NCBI RefSeq assembly: GCF_030622045.1
Contig: NZ_CP130886.1
Location: 4,658,001-4,722,000 of the forward strand
Reading direction: 5' to 3'
Origin: Planctellipticum variicoloris
GTDB taxonomy: Bacteria; Planctomycetota; Planctomycetia; Planctomycetales; Planctomycetaceae
Length of the DNA: 64,000 nt
The position numbers were made by a program, and so were the translations under genes. The notes beneath the pieces are model-generated. The model was not told where the DNA came from, did not search any database, and was given only the letters and a program-made list of their open reading frames with translations. Shown piece after piece: positions 49,090 to 58,039 of this stretch. Position 1 is the first letter of the stretch. Each line of letters opens with the position of its first letter.

Positions 49090-49254
49090 TTCACCGCGGA
49101 AACGCGGAGGACGCGGAGCAGACAAAGGCAGAAAACATTTCACGCAACGACGCCAAAGGAATCACGAATTGAATTGAGGGCCTTTCGACATTCCGCCTTC
49201 GACATTCGACATTTCCTCTTCTTCACTCCGCGTCCTCCGTGTCTCCGCGGTGAA
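49090..49254. repeat. 29-bp inverted repeat in spacer
   Basis: Left arm 49090-49118 (TTCACCGCGGAAACGCGGAG...) and right arm 49226-49254 are complementary in 27 of 29 positions, around a 107-base centre with repeated TCGACATTC words. It lies between the MBL hydrolase and the methyltransferase. Confidence 0.85.
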
Positions 49255-49274
49255 ACTCTTCCGGGACTTCCGAC

Positions 49275-50210
49275 GTGCTGCCGACCCTGCTGACTGACGC
49301 CCTCCGCTGTCCGCATTGCGTCCGAGCGCTCGACGTCACCGAAGCCGAAGTCCGCTGTCCCGTCTGCAACGGCGCCTGGCCCATCCAGGACGGCCTCCCG
49401 CGCTTCGTCCACGACCAGCACCTCGCCAGCTTCGGCCGGCAGTGGAACCGCTACGAAGTCGCCCACGACGACGAAGACCGCGCCACCTTCGCCGCCAAGA
49501 CCGGCGTACCGCTCAGCGATCTGCGCGGCCTCAAAGTTCTCGACGCCGGCTGCGGCGGCGGACGCTACAGCAAAGTCTGCGCCCAGGCCGGAGCGACCGT
49601 CATCGGCGCCGATCACTCCTCCGCCGTCGAGAAAGCCCGTTCGCTCTGCGCCGGGCTCGACGCGGCGTTTCTGCAGGCCGACCTGAAGGCGCTCCCGCTG
49701 GCGCCGCAGTCGTTCGACCTGGTCTTTTCGATCGGCGTCATGCATCACGACGCCGACACCCGGATGGTCTTCGATTCCGTCGCCAGCATGGTCAAACCGG
49801 GCGGACGCTACGCCGTCTGGCTCTATCGCCGCAACCAGTCCTGGCAGGAACGGCTCAATACCTGGCTGCGGTCGAAGACGACGCGCATGCCCCCCGACAA
49901 TCTCGAACGCTGGTGCGTCTGGGGCGCCCGACTGGGAGGGCTGCCGGTCGTCAACAGGACTCTCAACAAAGTCATCAACTTCAGCGCACACCCGAACTTC
50001 GAAAACCGCGTCTGCGACACGTTCGACTGGTGGGCCCCCGAGTACCAGCACCACCACACCGTCGCCGAACTCCTCCACTGGTTCGAAGTCGCCGGCTTCA
50101 CCGACCTGCAGGTCCTCCCGCCGGAACGGACTGGCCCCATCTACCGCCGGATCTACGAAAACAATCTGCTGATCGGCAGCGGCGTGAACGTGCTGGGCGT
50201 CAGGCGGTAG
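49275..50210 (+). CDS. Class I SAM methyltransferase with N-terminal zinc ribbon
   Basis: 311 residues. A Trm112-like zinc ribbon (Cys12, Cys15, Cys28, Cys31) opens the protein, followed by the SAM-binding motif LKVLDAGCGGGRYSKVCAQAG and the DLVFSIGVMHH motif of the fold. The target is unknown; the ribbon points to a protein-, RNA- or lipid-type substrate. Confidence 0.9.
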   Translation: MLPTLLTDALRCPHCVRALDVTEAEVRCPVCNGAWPIQDGLPRFVHDQHLASFGRQWNRYEVAHDDEDRATFAAKTGVPLSDLRGLKVLDAGCGGGRYSKVCAQAGATVIGADHSSAVEKARSLCAGLDAAFLQADLKALPLAPQSFDLVFSIGVMHHDADTRMVFDSVASMVKPGGRYAVWLYRRNQSWQERLNTWLRSKTTRMPPDNLERWCVWGARLGGLPVVNRTLNKVINFSAHPNFENRVCDTFDWWAPEYQHHHTVAELLHWFEVAGFTDLQVLPPERTGPIYRRIYENNLLIGSGVNVLGVRR

Positions 50211-50485
50211 GAGTCAGCCCGTCCCCCGAGCAGACGTCTCCGACTCAGTAGAACCACGGAGTCCCCCCAGCGACGATCGGCCTCTCCCCCCGAACAATCG
50301 TCACGCCCCGCACAACTTCGCTCCGCAGGACCGTAACAACCGCTACAAGCCGCACCCCGGCCGATTCACTCGTTCGTACACTCTTGACGATACGAAAATG
50401 TCCTTCAAGGGATTCAGGTCGAGCTCACCGCTCCAGGATGGAGTCGGCGGCCGGCCAGGACAGAACTGGCATCAGGGATGACGCC

Positions 50486-51580
50486 ATGCGCACGGATCGC
50501 GTCTGCAGATCTTTGATCCTCGCCGCACTCACGCTCGGCGCAAACTCCGGCTGCGCCTCCATGGCCGCCCGCTGGAACGCCTACCTGGAGTGCAAGGCGG
50601 AAAAGCATGTCGCCCGCAACGAGTTCCGCCAGTCCGAACTGGAAGCCCTGAAGCAGGAACTGGAGCTCGAACGGGCCGCCATCCGCGCCCAGCGCGAAGC
50701 CGAGCTCGCCGCCCTCAAAGCCGAACGCGAACACGAACTCGCCTGCCTGCAGGCCGACGCCGAAAAACAAAACTGCCAACTCCGCAGTCAGTACGAAGAA
50801 TCAGTCCGAACTCAACTGGGACTGGATCTCGACCAGCGCATCACGATCGGACAGCTTCAAGTCAATCCGGAAGAACTACAGCAATTGCTGGAAGAGCGAG
50901 AGCGCGACCACGCCGACCGGATGCGCGTCTACAAACAACTCAAGGAACAGCAGGCCCGATCACAGTTTGAACAATGGAAGCAGGCTCAACTTGCGGGTCC
51001 CTGCTGCACATGCTCACGTCCCTCCTGCGATGCCCCCGAGCCCGGATGCGATACGCCACACGTTGCTGGCTGCTGCCAACGATGCGGGCTGCCGCAACAA
51101 CCGCTCTACTCCAACGACTGCGCCGGAACTCGACCGTTCCGCGAAGCCCCGACCCGCCCTGTCCAGGAACCACTGACGGCCGCGCAGATTCCGTTAATGT
51201 TGCCTGTGACAATTGAAGTCGGAATGACAAATTCACGGATTGCCCAAAGCAACGTCCGGCGATTGCCGCAACGCGGAATGTCGGCATTGAATGCACCCTG
51301 CCAGCAATGTGAAGGCTGCAGGCGCGGCAATGGATGCGCACGACAGGCCCCGCTTGCACCAAGCTGCGAAGTCCCTGGATCTCCGTCGAAGAACATCGGT
51401 CAGCCCACCCAAATCCCGGTACCACCAGTTCCGGCCCCGATCCATTCCGGGGATCTGGTCCCGCAGCCCGCACCGCCTTCCGAAGTGACCAACGCCGGCG
51501 CAGATGACGAAGTCCGATCGTCGAAATTCAAACTTAGCGGCTGGCTGGAAGAGGATTCAGACGATCCAGCCCCCCAATGA
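50486..51580 (+). CDS. Coiled-coil, Cys-rich lipoprotein
   Basis: 364 residues from ATG 50486. Lipobox ANSGC near residue 24. Residues about 45-170 form a long charged coiled coil rich in Glu, Arg and Ala. Two Cys-rich blocks follow (AGPCCTCSRPSCD... with nine Cys, and NAPCQQCEGCRRGNGC with five). The Cys blocks suggest disulfide cross-linking at the surface (inference). No family recognised. The C-terminus is Pro-rich. Confidence 0.75.
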   Translation: MRTDRVCRSLILAALTLGANSGCASMAARWNAYLECKAEKHVARNEFRQSELEALKQELELERAAIRAQREAELAALKAEREHELACLQADAEKQNCQLRSQYEESVRTQLGLDLDQRITIGQLQVNPEELQQLLEERERDHADRMRVYKQLKEQQARSQFEQWKQAQLAGPCCTCSRPSCDAPEPGCDTPHVAGCCQRCGLPQQPLYSNDCAGTRPFREAPTRPVQEPLTAAQIPLMLPVTIEVGMTNSRIAQSNVRRLPQRGMSALNAPCQQCEGCRRGNGCARQAPLAPSCEVPGSPSKNIGQPTQIPVPPVPAPIHSGDLVPQPAPPSEVTNAGADDEVRSSKFKLSGWLEEDSDDPAPQ

Positions 51581-51821
51581 CGCAGGTCAATTACAAGTGA
51601 ATACGATCACGGACATCGATGCAGCCTGGGCCGAACCGGAAGAATTGAATCACTCCAGACGTCTCTCGATCGGAACACCCCGTTTTTTGTTGGAATCGAC
51701 TCGTTCCAGGCAGCTATACTCTCCTCCGTCCCGGCAATGTACGCGGACGCATTGACTGTCGGCTGCTCCTGGCAGAATTTGATCGAGATGCCTTTTGAGT
51801 CTGAATAATCGGGAGAGTTCG

Positions 51822-52799
51822 ATGAATCGATTCCGTTCGTTGGTTCTGGCTGTCGGAACAGCCCTTTCTCTCCTCAGTTTCGCTTCCGCTCAGCCTCCGA
51901 CGCTGAATGGCAAGGTCGTTACGCTCAGCAAACCAGCAGCATTAGAATCCGCCCAGTGGATCAGTAAAGATGGCGTACTGCTGGAAGACGCCAAGCCCTT
52001 CTGGCAACACAGTAGCGACAATCGCACTCACACGCTCCTGGGCGGCAGTCCCGGTCTGTTTGTATTGAAGTTCAAAGACGGCACTACCGCGACGGCGCAA
52101 GTCCTTCAATACGACGGCGTCAATCTGACGCCGATTTCACCTGGCCCGCCTGCAGCGGCGCCTCCGACGCCAGTCAGCATGAACCTCTCGGGGGCGACGA
52201 CGCCCAGTGCGGCTTCGGTGGCGAATACCGCAGGCCTGAATCTCCAGGGTCAGGTCAAGAAATGGGTCCTCGAAACCGCGGCAACCTGGGGTTCGACCGG
52301 CGCGGGACGCGAGAACTACATCCAGAGATTCGATCGCACTCCCGCCGCCACATGCGAGTCGATCGCAAAGATCTTCGAAGAGACGGCGTCGCCGCTCAAG
52401 ACGGATGCAGACCTGGCGGGCGCAAAAGATTCATTGAAGGCCCGACTGCAGACTTTCTACGAGTCTCAGAAGAAACCCCTGCGCACGATCAATCCCGCCA
52501 TCGAAGACTGGCAGCCGTTCCTTCGCCACCTTGATGAAACTCTGTCGACCAAGTTTCCCGCCATCCAATTGACAAACGTCGCACATGCGCAGTTCGTGCT
52601 GCTGGAAATCGCAGAGGCCTTCCGCGAACTTCGGGCCTACTTCCTCGACGAACAGTTGGGGACTACCCAGGCACTGACTCCCGCAGGAGTCAATAGCGGA
52701 TACGGCAATACGTCCGGAGCGGCCGGAACCTCTGCCGGCGCATGTGATCGTTGCCGAAAACGGCGATGTCGATGCGCTTCTCTGCTGTTCGGATTCTAA
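51822..52799 (+). CDS. Secreted hypothetical protein with Cys-rich tail
   Basis: 325 residues from ATG 51822 (GGGAGAG upstream). Signal peptide 1-23. A beta-rich N-terminal half, a Pro/Ala/Thr linker (PPAAAPPTPV) and a helical C-terminal half follow; the end reads CDRCRKRRCRC. No family recognised. It lies between the Cys-rich lipoprotein and the matrixin-like protease, all on the same strand; a joint role is possible but not shown. Confidence 0.75.
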   Translation: MNRFRSLVLAVGTALSLLSFASAQPPTLNGKVVTLSKPAALESAQWISKDGVLLEDAKPFWQHSSDNRTHTLLGGSPGLFVLKFKDGTTATAQVLQYDGVNLTPISPGPPAAAPPTPVSMNLSGATTPSAASVANTAGLNLQGQVKKWVLETAATWGSTGAGRENYIQRFDRTPAATCESIAKIFEETASPLKTDADLAGAKDSLKARLQTFYESQKKPLRTINPAIEDWQPFLRHLDETLSTKFPAIQLTNVAHAQFVLLEIAEAFRELRAYFLDEQLGTTQALTPAGVNSGYGNTSGAAGTSAGACDRCRKRRCRCASLLFGF

Positions 52800-52993
52800 A
52801 GCTCCGAACGCCAGAGGCCCCTTCGAGCAAGCTCTCGCCCGGATGGCAGTCGCCCTGCGATTCATCGCCGCTTGTTCAAGCTCGGACTGAAAGTTGCGGC
52901 CGGATCGGCCGCTGAGGGTTTCAAAGACTTTCGAGTTCAATCAATTAAAGATCCCTTCAATGACTTCAATTGCTGATTGAGGAGTCCTGGACT

Positions 52994-53878
52994 ATGGCGG
53001 ACGAGTTGGTCGGGAGTTTCAAAAAGAAAATCGCAACTACCGCCAAGACGCTCTTGGAACAGATGAAGCAGGAATTCGCCCAGTCGACCGCCGATCTGGC
53101 GAGGCTTCCAAAGGACAAAACCGATGTTGCGCGAGTAATTGAACGAATTCTGGCCTCGAATCTGCTCGACTGGACGGTGATGCCGGGCAGCCTGAGTGTC
53201 CCCCTGATCCGCACTGTCGTACGGATGACCAAGCTGCAACTGGGCATGGGCAACAACGACGTGATTGACGTCGATTTTGTGAAAGCCTTTCTGGAACGGT
53301 GCAATGGCTCCACCAGTTCGGACAACGGCGCAGATCCGCTGAGCCTGCCTCGGACGAGAACGAGCGTGGCGCCGATCCAGCTCCCCGAATTGAAGAAGGA
53401 TAAGCACCTTGATCCCTCTCGCCGTCGCCGGCTCATGATCTATCGGATCGACGGAAATCTTCCGCCAATCGTGGATGCTCCTGGCCCGGACTCGGCGCTC
53501 CAGCTTCTCGACGAGGCCTTTGATCGCTGGACGTCGAATACTCGGCTATTGGTCCAGCGCGAAGAAGCCCCGGGAACCGCTAACGTGATCGTCCGATCTG
53601 TCGTTACGGATGGCAGCGGAGGGGAACTGGCCAGAGCCACGCTTGGAGGAGGCCCAGGGTCGATCCAGAACTACAGTTTTCTGATTGACAGCTCCGAAAC
53701 GTGGACCAAGGATAGGTTTCTGGCGACGGTCTGCCATGAGATCGGACACCTCCTGGGACTGGATCACAGCGGCAACCCGGCAGATCTGATGTACCCGACT
53801 CTCTCAGCCGGTCGAACGGCGACTCTGGCGGATGGAGATATCCGACGAGCGCAGCGACTCTGGGGAGAGTCGACTTGA
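52994..53878 (+). CDS. Matrixin-like zinc metalloprotease
   Basis: 294 residues from ATG 52994. The zinc motif HEIGHLLGLDH (His248, Glu249, His252, His258) and the Met-turn (DLMYPT) define an M10 matrixin domain in the C-terminal half. The N-terminal half is helical without a recognisable domain. Odd: no signal peptide is visible although the neighbours are secreted; a TTG at 52970 does not add one. Export by another route or an alternative start is possible. Confidence 0.88.
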   Translation: MADELVGSFKKKIATTAKTLLEQMKQEFAQSTADLARLPKDKTDVARVIERILASNLLDWTVMPGSLSVPLIRTVVRMTKLQLGMGNNDVIDVDFVKAFLERCNGSTSSDNGADPLSLPRTRTSVAPIQLPELKKDKHLDPSRRRRLMIYRIDGNLPPIVDAPGPDSALQLLDEAFDRWTSNTRLLVQREEAPGTANVIVRSVVTDGSGGELARATLGGGPGSIQNYSFLIDSSETWTKDRFLATVCHEIGHLLGLDHSGNPADLMYPTLSAGRTATLADGDIRRAQRLWGEST

Positions 53879-53911
53879 AATCGCGCCGACGTGGCATAGC
53901 CCGGAAGTGGC

Positions 53912-54184
53912 TTGCAGAGCGAGTCCGCAAGATCCGCTGAAGTTTCCTTCGCAAACCCCGAACTCGATATCGCAGTAACGGCGAGATCGACGCCGATTGG
54001 CGTGTTCGGCAGCGGCACAATTCCTTCCCACGCATTCACGATCTACGGGGATGCCATCCGCGTTCCTCCGAACAGTCCCGTTGTTCCCGAACCGACTTCG
54101 CTGGCTCTCGCCGGTTTCGCCGGCATCGGAATGGCCGCAAGCGCGTGGCGCCGACGTCGTCTGTCAAAGTCCGAAGCCGCCTGA
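53912..54184 (+). pseudogene. PEP-CTERM protein remnant (C-terminal end only)
   Basis: A 90-codon frame ending in a classic PEP-CTERM signal: VVPEPTSLALAGFAG, hydrophobic helix, then WRRRR and an SKSEAA end. The frame begins with a TTG and is closed upstream by a stop at 53897, with no signal peptide. So it looks like the C-terminal end of a lost larger gene. It follows the matrixin gene by 33 bases and is followed by a strong hairpin, consistent with an original gene end. A tiny functional gene is less likely. Confidence 0.72.
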
Positions 54185-54213
54185 ATCGGCTGATCGAGAA
54201 ACTGAAACCAAAC

Positions 54214-54244
54214 CGCGGGCGGCCTCTCATTCAGGCCGCCCGCG
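54214..54244. terminator. Strong hairpin after PEP-CTERM remnant
   Basis: A perfect 12-bp GC stem (54214-54225 with 54233-54244), 7-base loop. No T-run follows on the plus strand; on the minus strand the stem is followed by GTTTGGTTT. So it is an RNA-stabilising or termination hairpin of uncertain direction. Confidence 0.65.
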
Positions 54245-54364
54245 ATGCGTGATGCTCTGTCGCGAAGTCCGATTCCTGCTTCGCAGACTCCGATTTCGCT
54301 GGGAAATCCCTCTCGCTCCGACGATGATTACCCGAGGTTGACCGCCCGCCCCGGGATCGACGTC

Positions 54365-55276
54365 ATGCCTCTCGCCAGCCCCCCCCGCGTCAATTCGCTC
54401 TACGGCGTCGGAGTCTCAATAACTCTCCATGCCGCCGCGCTGGGTGTGTTGCTGCTCATTCACTTCCCGATCCCGGCCGAATTCCCCACCGACCCCGTCA
54501 CCTCCCGCTGGTCCCCGACAGAAGCTCCGGCGCTCATGATCGAACCGGAATTGCCGATTGCACCCAACCGGGCGCCCGTCGCGGCGACAGCCCTCCCGGC
54601 GATGGACCTGACCCCCGAGTCGTCAGCGGCGGAAATCCCGGATCTCACGATCGAAGTCGGCTCGATCGCCACCGGGCAGAACGCCGCAAAACCGAAGGCC
54701 GCAACCGGCCCTCGGAAAGGTCGCTCCGGCACAGGCCGGGGGACCGGACAGGGAACCGGGGCCGGTCAACCCTTCTTCGACATCCCCGGTCCCGGCGAAA
54801 GCATCGTGTTCATCGTCGACAATTCCCGCAGTATGAACCACCCCCACGACAGCGAGTTCAAGACGCGCTTTCGCCGCGTCAAAGCCGAGCTCATCCAGTG
54901 CATCGCCCAGATGCCCGCGGATGGCAGGTTCTCGGTGATCTTCTTCTCCCGCGAAGTCTATCCCCTCCCGGCCCCGGGCCTGCGATCCGCCGACCCGGCC
55001 ACCAAAGACGCCGCGCTCCGCTGGGTCGGCGGCATGGAATCGGGCGGCAGCCCCACCGATCCCCGCCAGGCTGTCGCGCTTGGCCTCCGCCTCCAACCCG
55101 ATCGAATCTACTTTCTCACCGACGGCGAATTCGAACGCGGCGCCAATCTGGCGCTCATCAAACTCCGCCAGGAACGAACCGCCATCGACACGTTTGCCTT
55201 CGGCGAACGCCTCGGCGAAGACGTCCTCCGGCAGCTCGCCGAGCACAATCGCGGACGCTACACGTTCGTCCCCTGA
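54365..55276 (+). CDS. Membrane-anchored VWA-domain protein
   Basis: 303 residues from ATG 54365. One N-terminal membrane helix (ITLHAAALGVLLLIHF), a Pro/Ala-rich linker with Gly/Thr-rich stretch (GRGTGQGTGAGQ), then a VWA domain with the MIDAS motif DNSRSM and a later SPTDPR and DGEF. VWA domains bind metal and protein partners. It is probably a periplasmic-facing adaptor. No direct neighbour link is evident. Confidence 0.88.
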   Translation: MPLASPPRVNSLYGVGVSITLHAAALGVLLLIHFPIPAEFPTDPVTSRWSPTEAPALMIEPELPIAPNRAPVAATALPAMDLTPESSAAEIPDLTIEVGSIATGQNAAKPKAATGPRKGRSGTGRGTGQGTGAGQPFFDIPGPGESIVFIVDNSRSMNHPHDSEFKTRFRRVKAELIQCIAQMPADGRFSVIFFSREVYPLPAPGLRSADPATKDAALRWVGGMESGGSPTDPRQAVALGLRLQPDRIYFLTDGEFERGANLALIKLRQERTAIDTFAFGERLGEDVLRQLAEHNRGRYTFVP

Positions 55277-55445
55277 TTTTTCCGCCATTCGTGAAACTTC
55301 CAGCCCCGTTGGTAATCGGCCTTCCGCCCTTTCCATTTCGCCAGTTTTTCGCAATAGTCTCTACGAATCCATTGACCTATCCCCGCCCGGTATCTCGGGT
55401 TCGGCTGATCCGCATTCCCCGACGCGTCCCGCGGGCCGAGTTCCT

Positions 55446-56408
55446 ATGAACAATCCTCCGACCTCCGACTCCCAGGAACGCCTGCGATCCGTCAGCTTCC
55501 TGAGTCTGCTCGGCGTCCAGTTCCTCACCGCCCTCAACGACAACACCTTCCGCTGGCTCGTCGTCCCGCTCGCGAAACCGTTGCTGAAAGACGACGCCGC
55601 CGCGCTCTCGCTCGGCCTTGTGGCCATCACCCTGCCCTTTATTCTGCTGTCAGCGCCGGCGGGATATCTGGCCGACCGGTTCGCCAAGGGTCGAGTCATC
55701 TCGGCCTGTAAGTTCTCCGAGATCGTGATCCTCGCCGGCGGCATGCTCGCCATCCTGACCGGCAGTGTGCCGCTGCTATTTCTGACGATCTTCCTGACCG
55801 GGTCGATGTCGGCCCTTTTCGCTCCGTCGAAACTCGGCAGCCTCCCCGAGCTCGTCCACGACAGCCAGCTCTCCAACGCCAACGGCCTGATGGGCCTGAT
55901 GAACGTCGTCCCCTGCGCGCTCGGTTTCCTGCTCGGCAACTACCTCGCCGGCCTCATCCAGCCCACCCCGGAAACCGCCATCACCTTCGCCCGCCTGGTC
56001 CCTGCCATCGTCATCGTCATGACCATCGCCGTCGCCGGCTGGGGAGCGAGCCTGCTCGTCAAGCGGGTCCCCGCCGCCGATCCCGGCCGGCCGTTCTCGT
56101 GGAATCTGCCGAAACAGTCGATCGAAGGGGTCGTCGAGCTCGCCCGCGACGGCGCCCTGCTCCGCACCGCACTCGGGATCGCCTTCTTCTGGATGCTCGC
56201 CTCCCTCGCCAACATGAACATCGACCCCTTCGGCATCCACGACCTGGGGCTCTCCCAGATGGGGATCGGCGTCCTTGGCATGACGCTCGTCCTCGGCGTC
56301 GCCGTCGGCAGCGTGATGGCCGGGCTGTGGTCGGGCCATCAGATTGAGCTAGCCCGCATTATTCATCACCCGGTTCGTCGCAGCGGTCTGAGAGCAAGTG
56401 GCCGTTGA
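55446..56408 (+). pseudogene. MFS-transporter 5' part of a split MFS-acyltransferase-AMP ligase gene
   Basis: Residues up to the CTAG target site (56349-56352) are the first part of an LplT-like MFS transporter: NDNTFRWLVVPLAKPLL, APAGYLADRFAKGRVI and NANGLMGLMN. After ...WSGHQIELA the frame runs into the insertion element and stops at 56408. It lacks the last membrane segments. The 3' part continues at 58035. The undisturbed protein would have been a lysophospholipid flippase with acyltransferase and acyl-ACP-synthetase-like domains. Confidence 0.9.
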
Positions 56409-58030
56409 ACGGTGATCTGCGCCGGGCGGTGCGCGGAAGGCCCCCCTCCCCGGGGACGTTGAATGGTGATGTCGGGTCCGTGGCGGCGCGACGGAGGAGG
56501 CCAGTCAGGAGGTGCGCGGCCAAGCCAGCACCGCCTGCGAGATCCGGCGGTACTCTTCCGCATACGGCCAGCTCGCGCTCAACTTCACGACCACCCGGCG
56601 GGCGCTGACCGTAATCTCCGCCGCCGCCTTGATCAGATGCTGACGCCATGTCGTAGCGAACCCCTCGCCCAGCGGATCCTCGCGACGACGACGATTGAAC
56701 CAGCCTCGCCGCTGCCGGTCGGCGAACGCTTCCACCGGGATCTCTCCGCTCGGATCGATCGTGGGGAGCGGGCGCGCGGTCGCCCGCCGCAGACGCACGA
56801 GCAGGTTCAACGCCGCTGTGTGCAGGTGCAGCCGGAAGAAGTTTGCGAGGAAGCGGTGATCGCTGAGCCGATCCGCCGCCAGCTCCCGCTTCAGCTCCTT
56901 GTTCCGGTTCTCGCTCTCGCCCCGCTCGGCGTACTCGTCGTAAACGGCCGCCGGGTTGACGGTCCAGCCGGGCCGGTTGGTCGACACGGCCCGGCGGTTG
57001 GTCCCCTGTTCGTGGACTTCGCACTTGACGACGACCTGCCGCGGCTGCGGCCACGCATCGGCCTGGTACTCCAGCGCCAGGAACAGCCGCTGCTTTTCGC
57101 CGGTCTCGTCGAACTGCTGCTGGGCCTGCGCCAGCAGGGCGTCGCTGGCGGCTTTCAGGCGGGCATTCATCGCCAAGCCGAAGGTGTGCGTCAGCCCCAG
57201 TTCGGCGCAGACGTCGTACATCAGCGGCACGCCGAAGCCGCTGTCGCCGCGGACGACGATCTCCACGTCCGGGAATCGCTCGCGGATGCGGCGGGCGAGA
57301 TACCGCAGGTCGTCGTCCGCTCCGAGGAACGCCGCGCAGGTGCCGTGACGCAGCCCGACCAGCGCGACCGTGTCCGTCTCGGCGCAGGTGATGGCGATCG
57401 GCAGGTACTGGTACTGCTCGTAGTAGCCGTGAAAGGCGATCAACTGCTGCCGGCCGTGTGCGGGATCGTCGAAGGCGTCGATGTCGAGCGTGATGCGGGA
57501 CGGGGGCGCGGCGAAGGCGTCGAGGAACTGATCGCACAGGACGTCCCGCAGACGTTTGAGGTCGGCGATCGTGACGGCGTTTTCGAACCGCGAGAGCGTC
57601 GGCTGGCTGGCCAGATCGCGCCCGTCCGGCTGGCGATCGCAGACCAGCTTGAAGGCGGGGTCGCTGCGCAGCGCATCGTGGTCGTTCTGGTCCTCGTAGT
57701 CGGCCAGGATGCCGTAGATCCGCTGCCGGACCAGCGACCGATTCGAATGCCGGACATCCCCGGTTCGGGCGTCGGTCAGCGCGTCGGCGAAGCGCTGCGT
57801 CAGACAAATCGCCTCATCGAACTGGCGGATCGGCAAGAGCCCGGCGTCGCCGGTGAGCTGCGCCCGGGAGACTTCGATTTCGATCGGTTTTCGGGGGAGG
57901 AAATCGAGGACAAACGGCAGCACACCCTGTAAACTCATGCCCGGCCTCCTTGTGGCGTTGAAGTGCTGATCTGACAACACCTTCTACGCCGCGGGAGGCC
58001 TTTGCATTGGAGCGCCGTGAATAATTCGGG
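56353..58030 (-). mobile_element. IS1380-family insertion sequence, intact, with 4-bp CTAG target duplication
   Basis: 1678 bp. Terminal inverted repeats CCCGCATTATTCA (56353-56365) and, at 58018-58030, the complement of CCCGAATTATTCA: 12 of 13 match. CTAG is duplicated at 56349-56352 and 58031-58034. It holds one transposase gene. Removing it with one CTAG restores the MFS/ligase frame (LGIVPVGALG), direct proof of insertion. Confidence 0.95.
56505..57938 (-). CDS. IS1380-family transposase
   Basis: 478 residues from ATG 57938, with AAGGAGG about 6 bases before it. DDE-type catalytic residues: Asp in TLDIDAFDDPAHG, Asp in VVRGDSGF and Glu in AERGESENRNKELK. Full length for the family and uninterrupted, so probably active. 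Confidence 0.96.
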   Translation of the reverse strand: MSLQGVLPFVLDFLPRKPIEIEVSRAQLTGDAGLLPIRQFDEAICLTQRFADALTDARTGDVRHSNRSLVRQRIYGILADYEDQNDHDALRSDPAFKLVCDRQPDGRDLASQPTLSRFENAVTIADLKRLRDVLCDQFLDAFAAPPSRITLDIDAFDDPAHGRQQLIAFHGYYEQYQYLPIAITCAETDTVALVGLRHGTCAAFLGADDDLRYLARRIRERFPDVEIVVRGDSGFGVPLMYDVCAELGLTHTFGLAMNARLKAASDALLAQAQQQFDETGEKQRLFLALEYQADAWPQPRQVVVKCEVHEQGTNRRAVSTNRPGWTVNPAAVYDEYAERGESENRNKELKRELAADRLSDHRFLANFFRLHLHTAALNLLVRLRRATARPLPTIDPSGEIPVEAFADRQRRGWFNRRRREDPLGEGFATTWRQHLIKAAAEITVSARRVVVKLSASWPYAEEYRRISQAVLAWPRTS

Positions 58031-58039
58031 CTAGGCATT

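Larger units (their letters stand above)
53879..54364. other. Spacer with PEP-CTERM remnant and hairpin
   Basis: 486 bases. It holds the PEP-CTERM fragment (53912-54184) and the hairpin at 54214-54244 (separate entries). The VWA gene's ATG is taken at 54365; the in-frame stretch 54245-54364 upstream of it lacks features. Confidence 0.5.
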
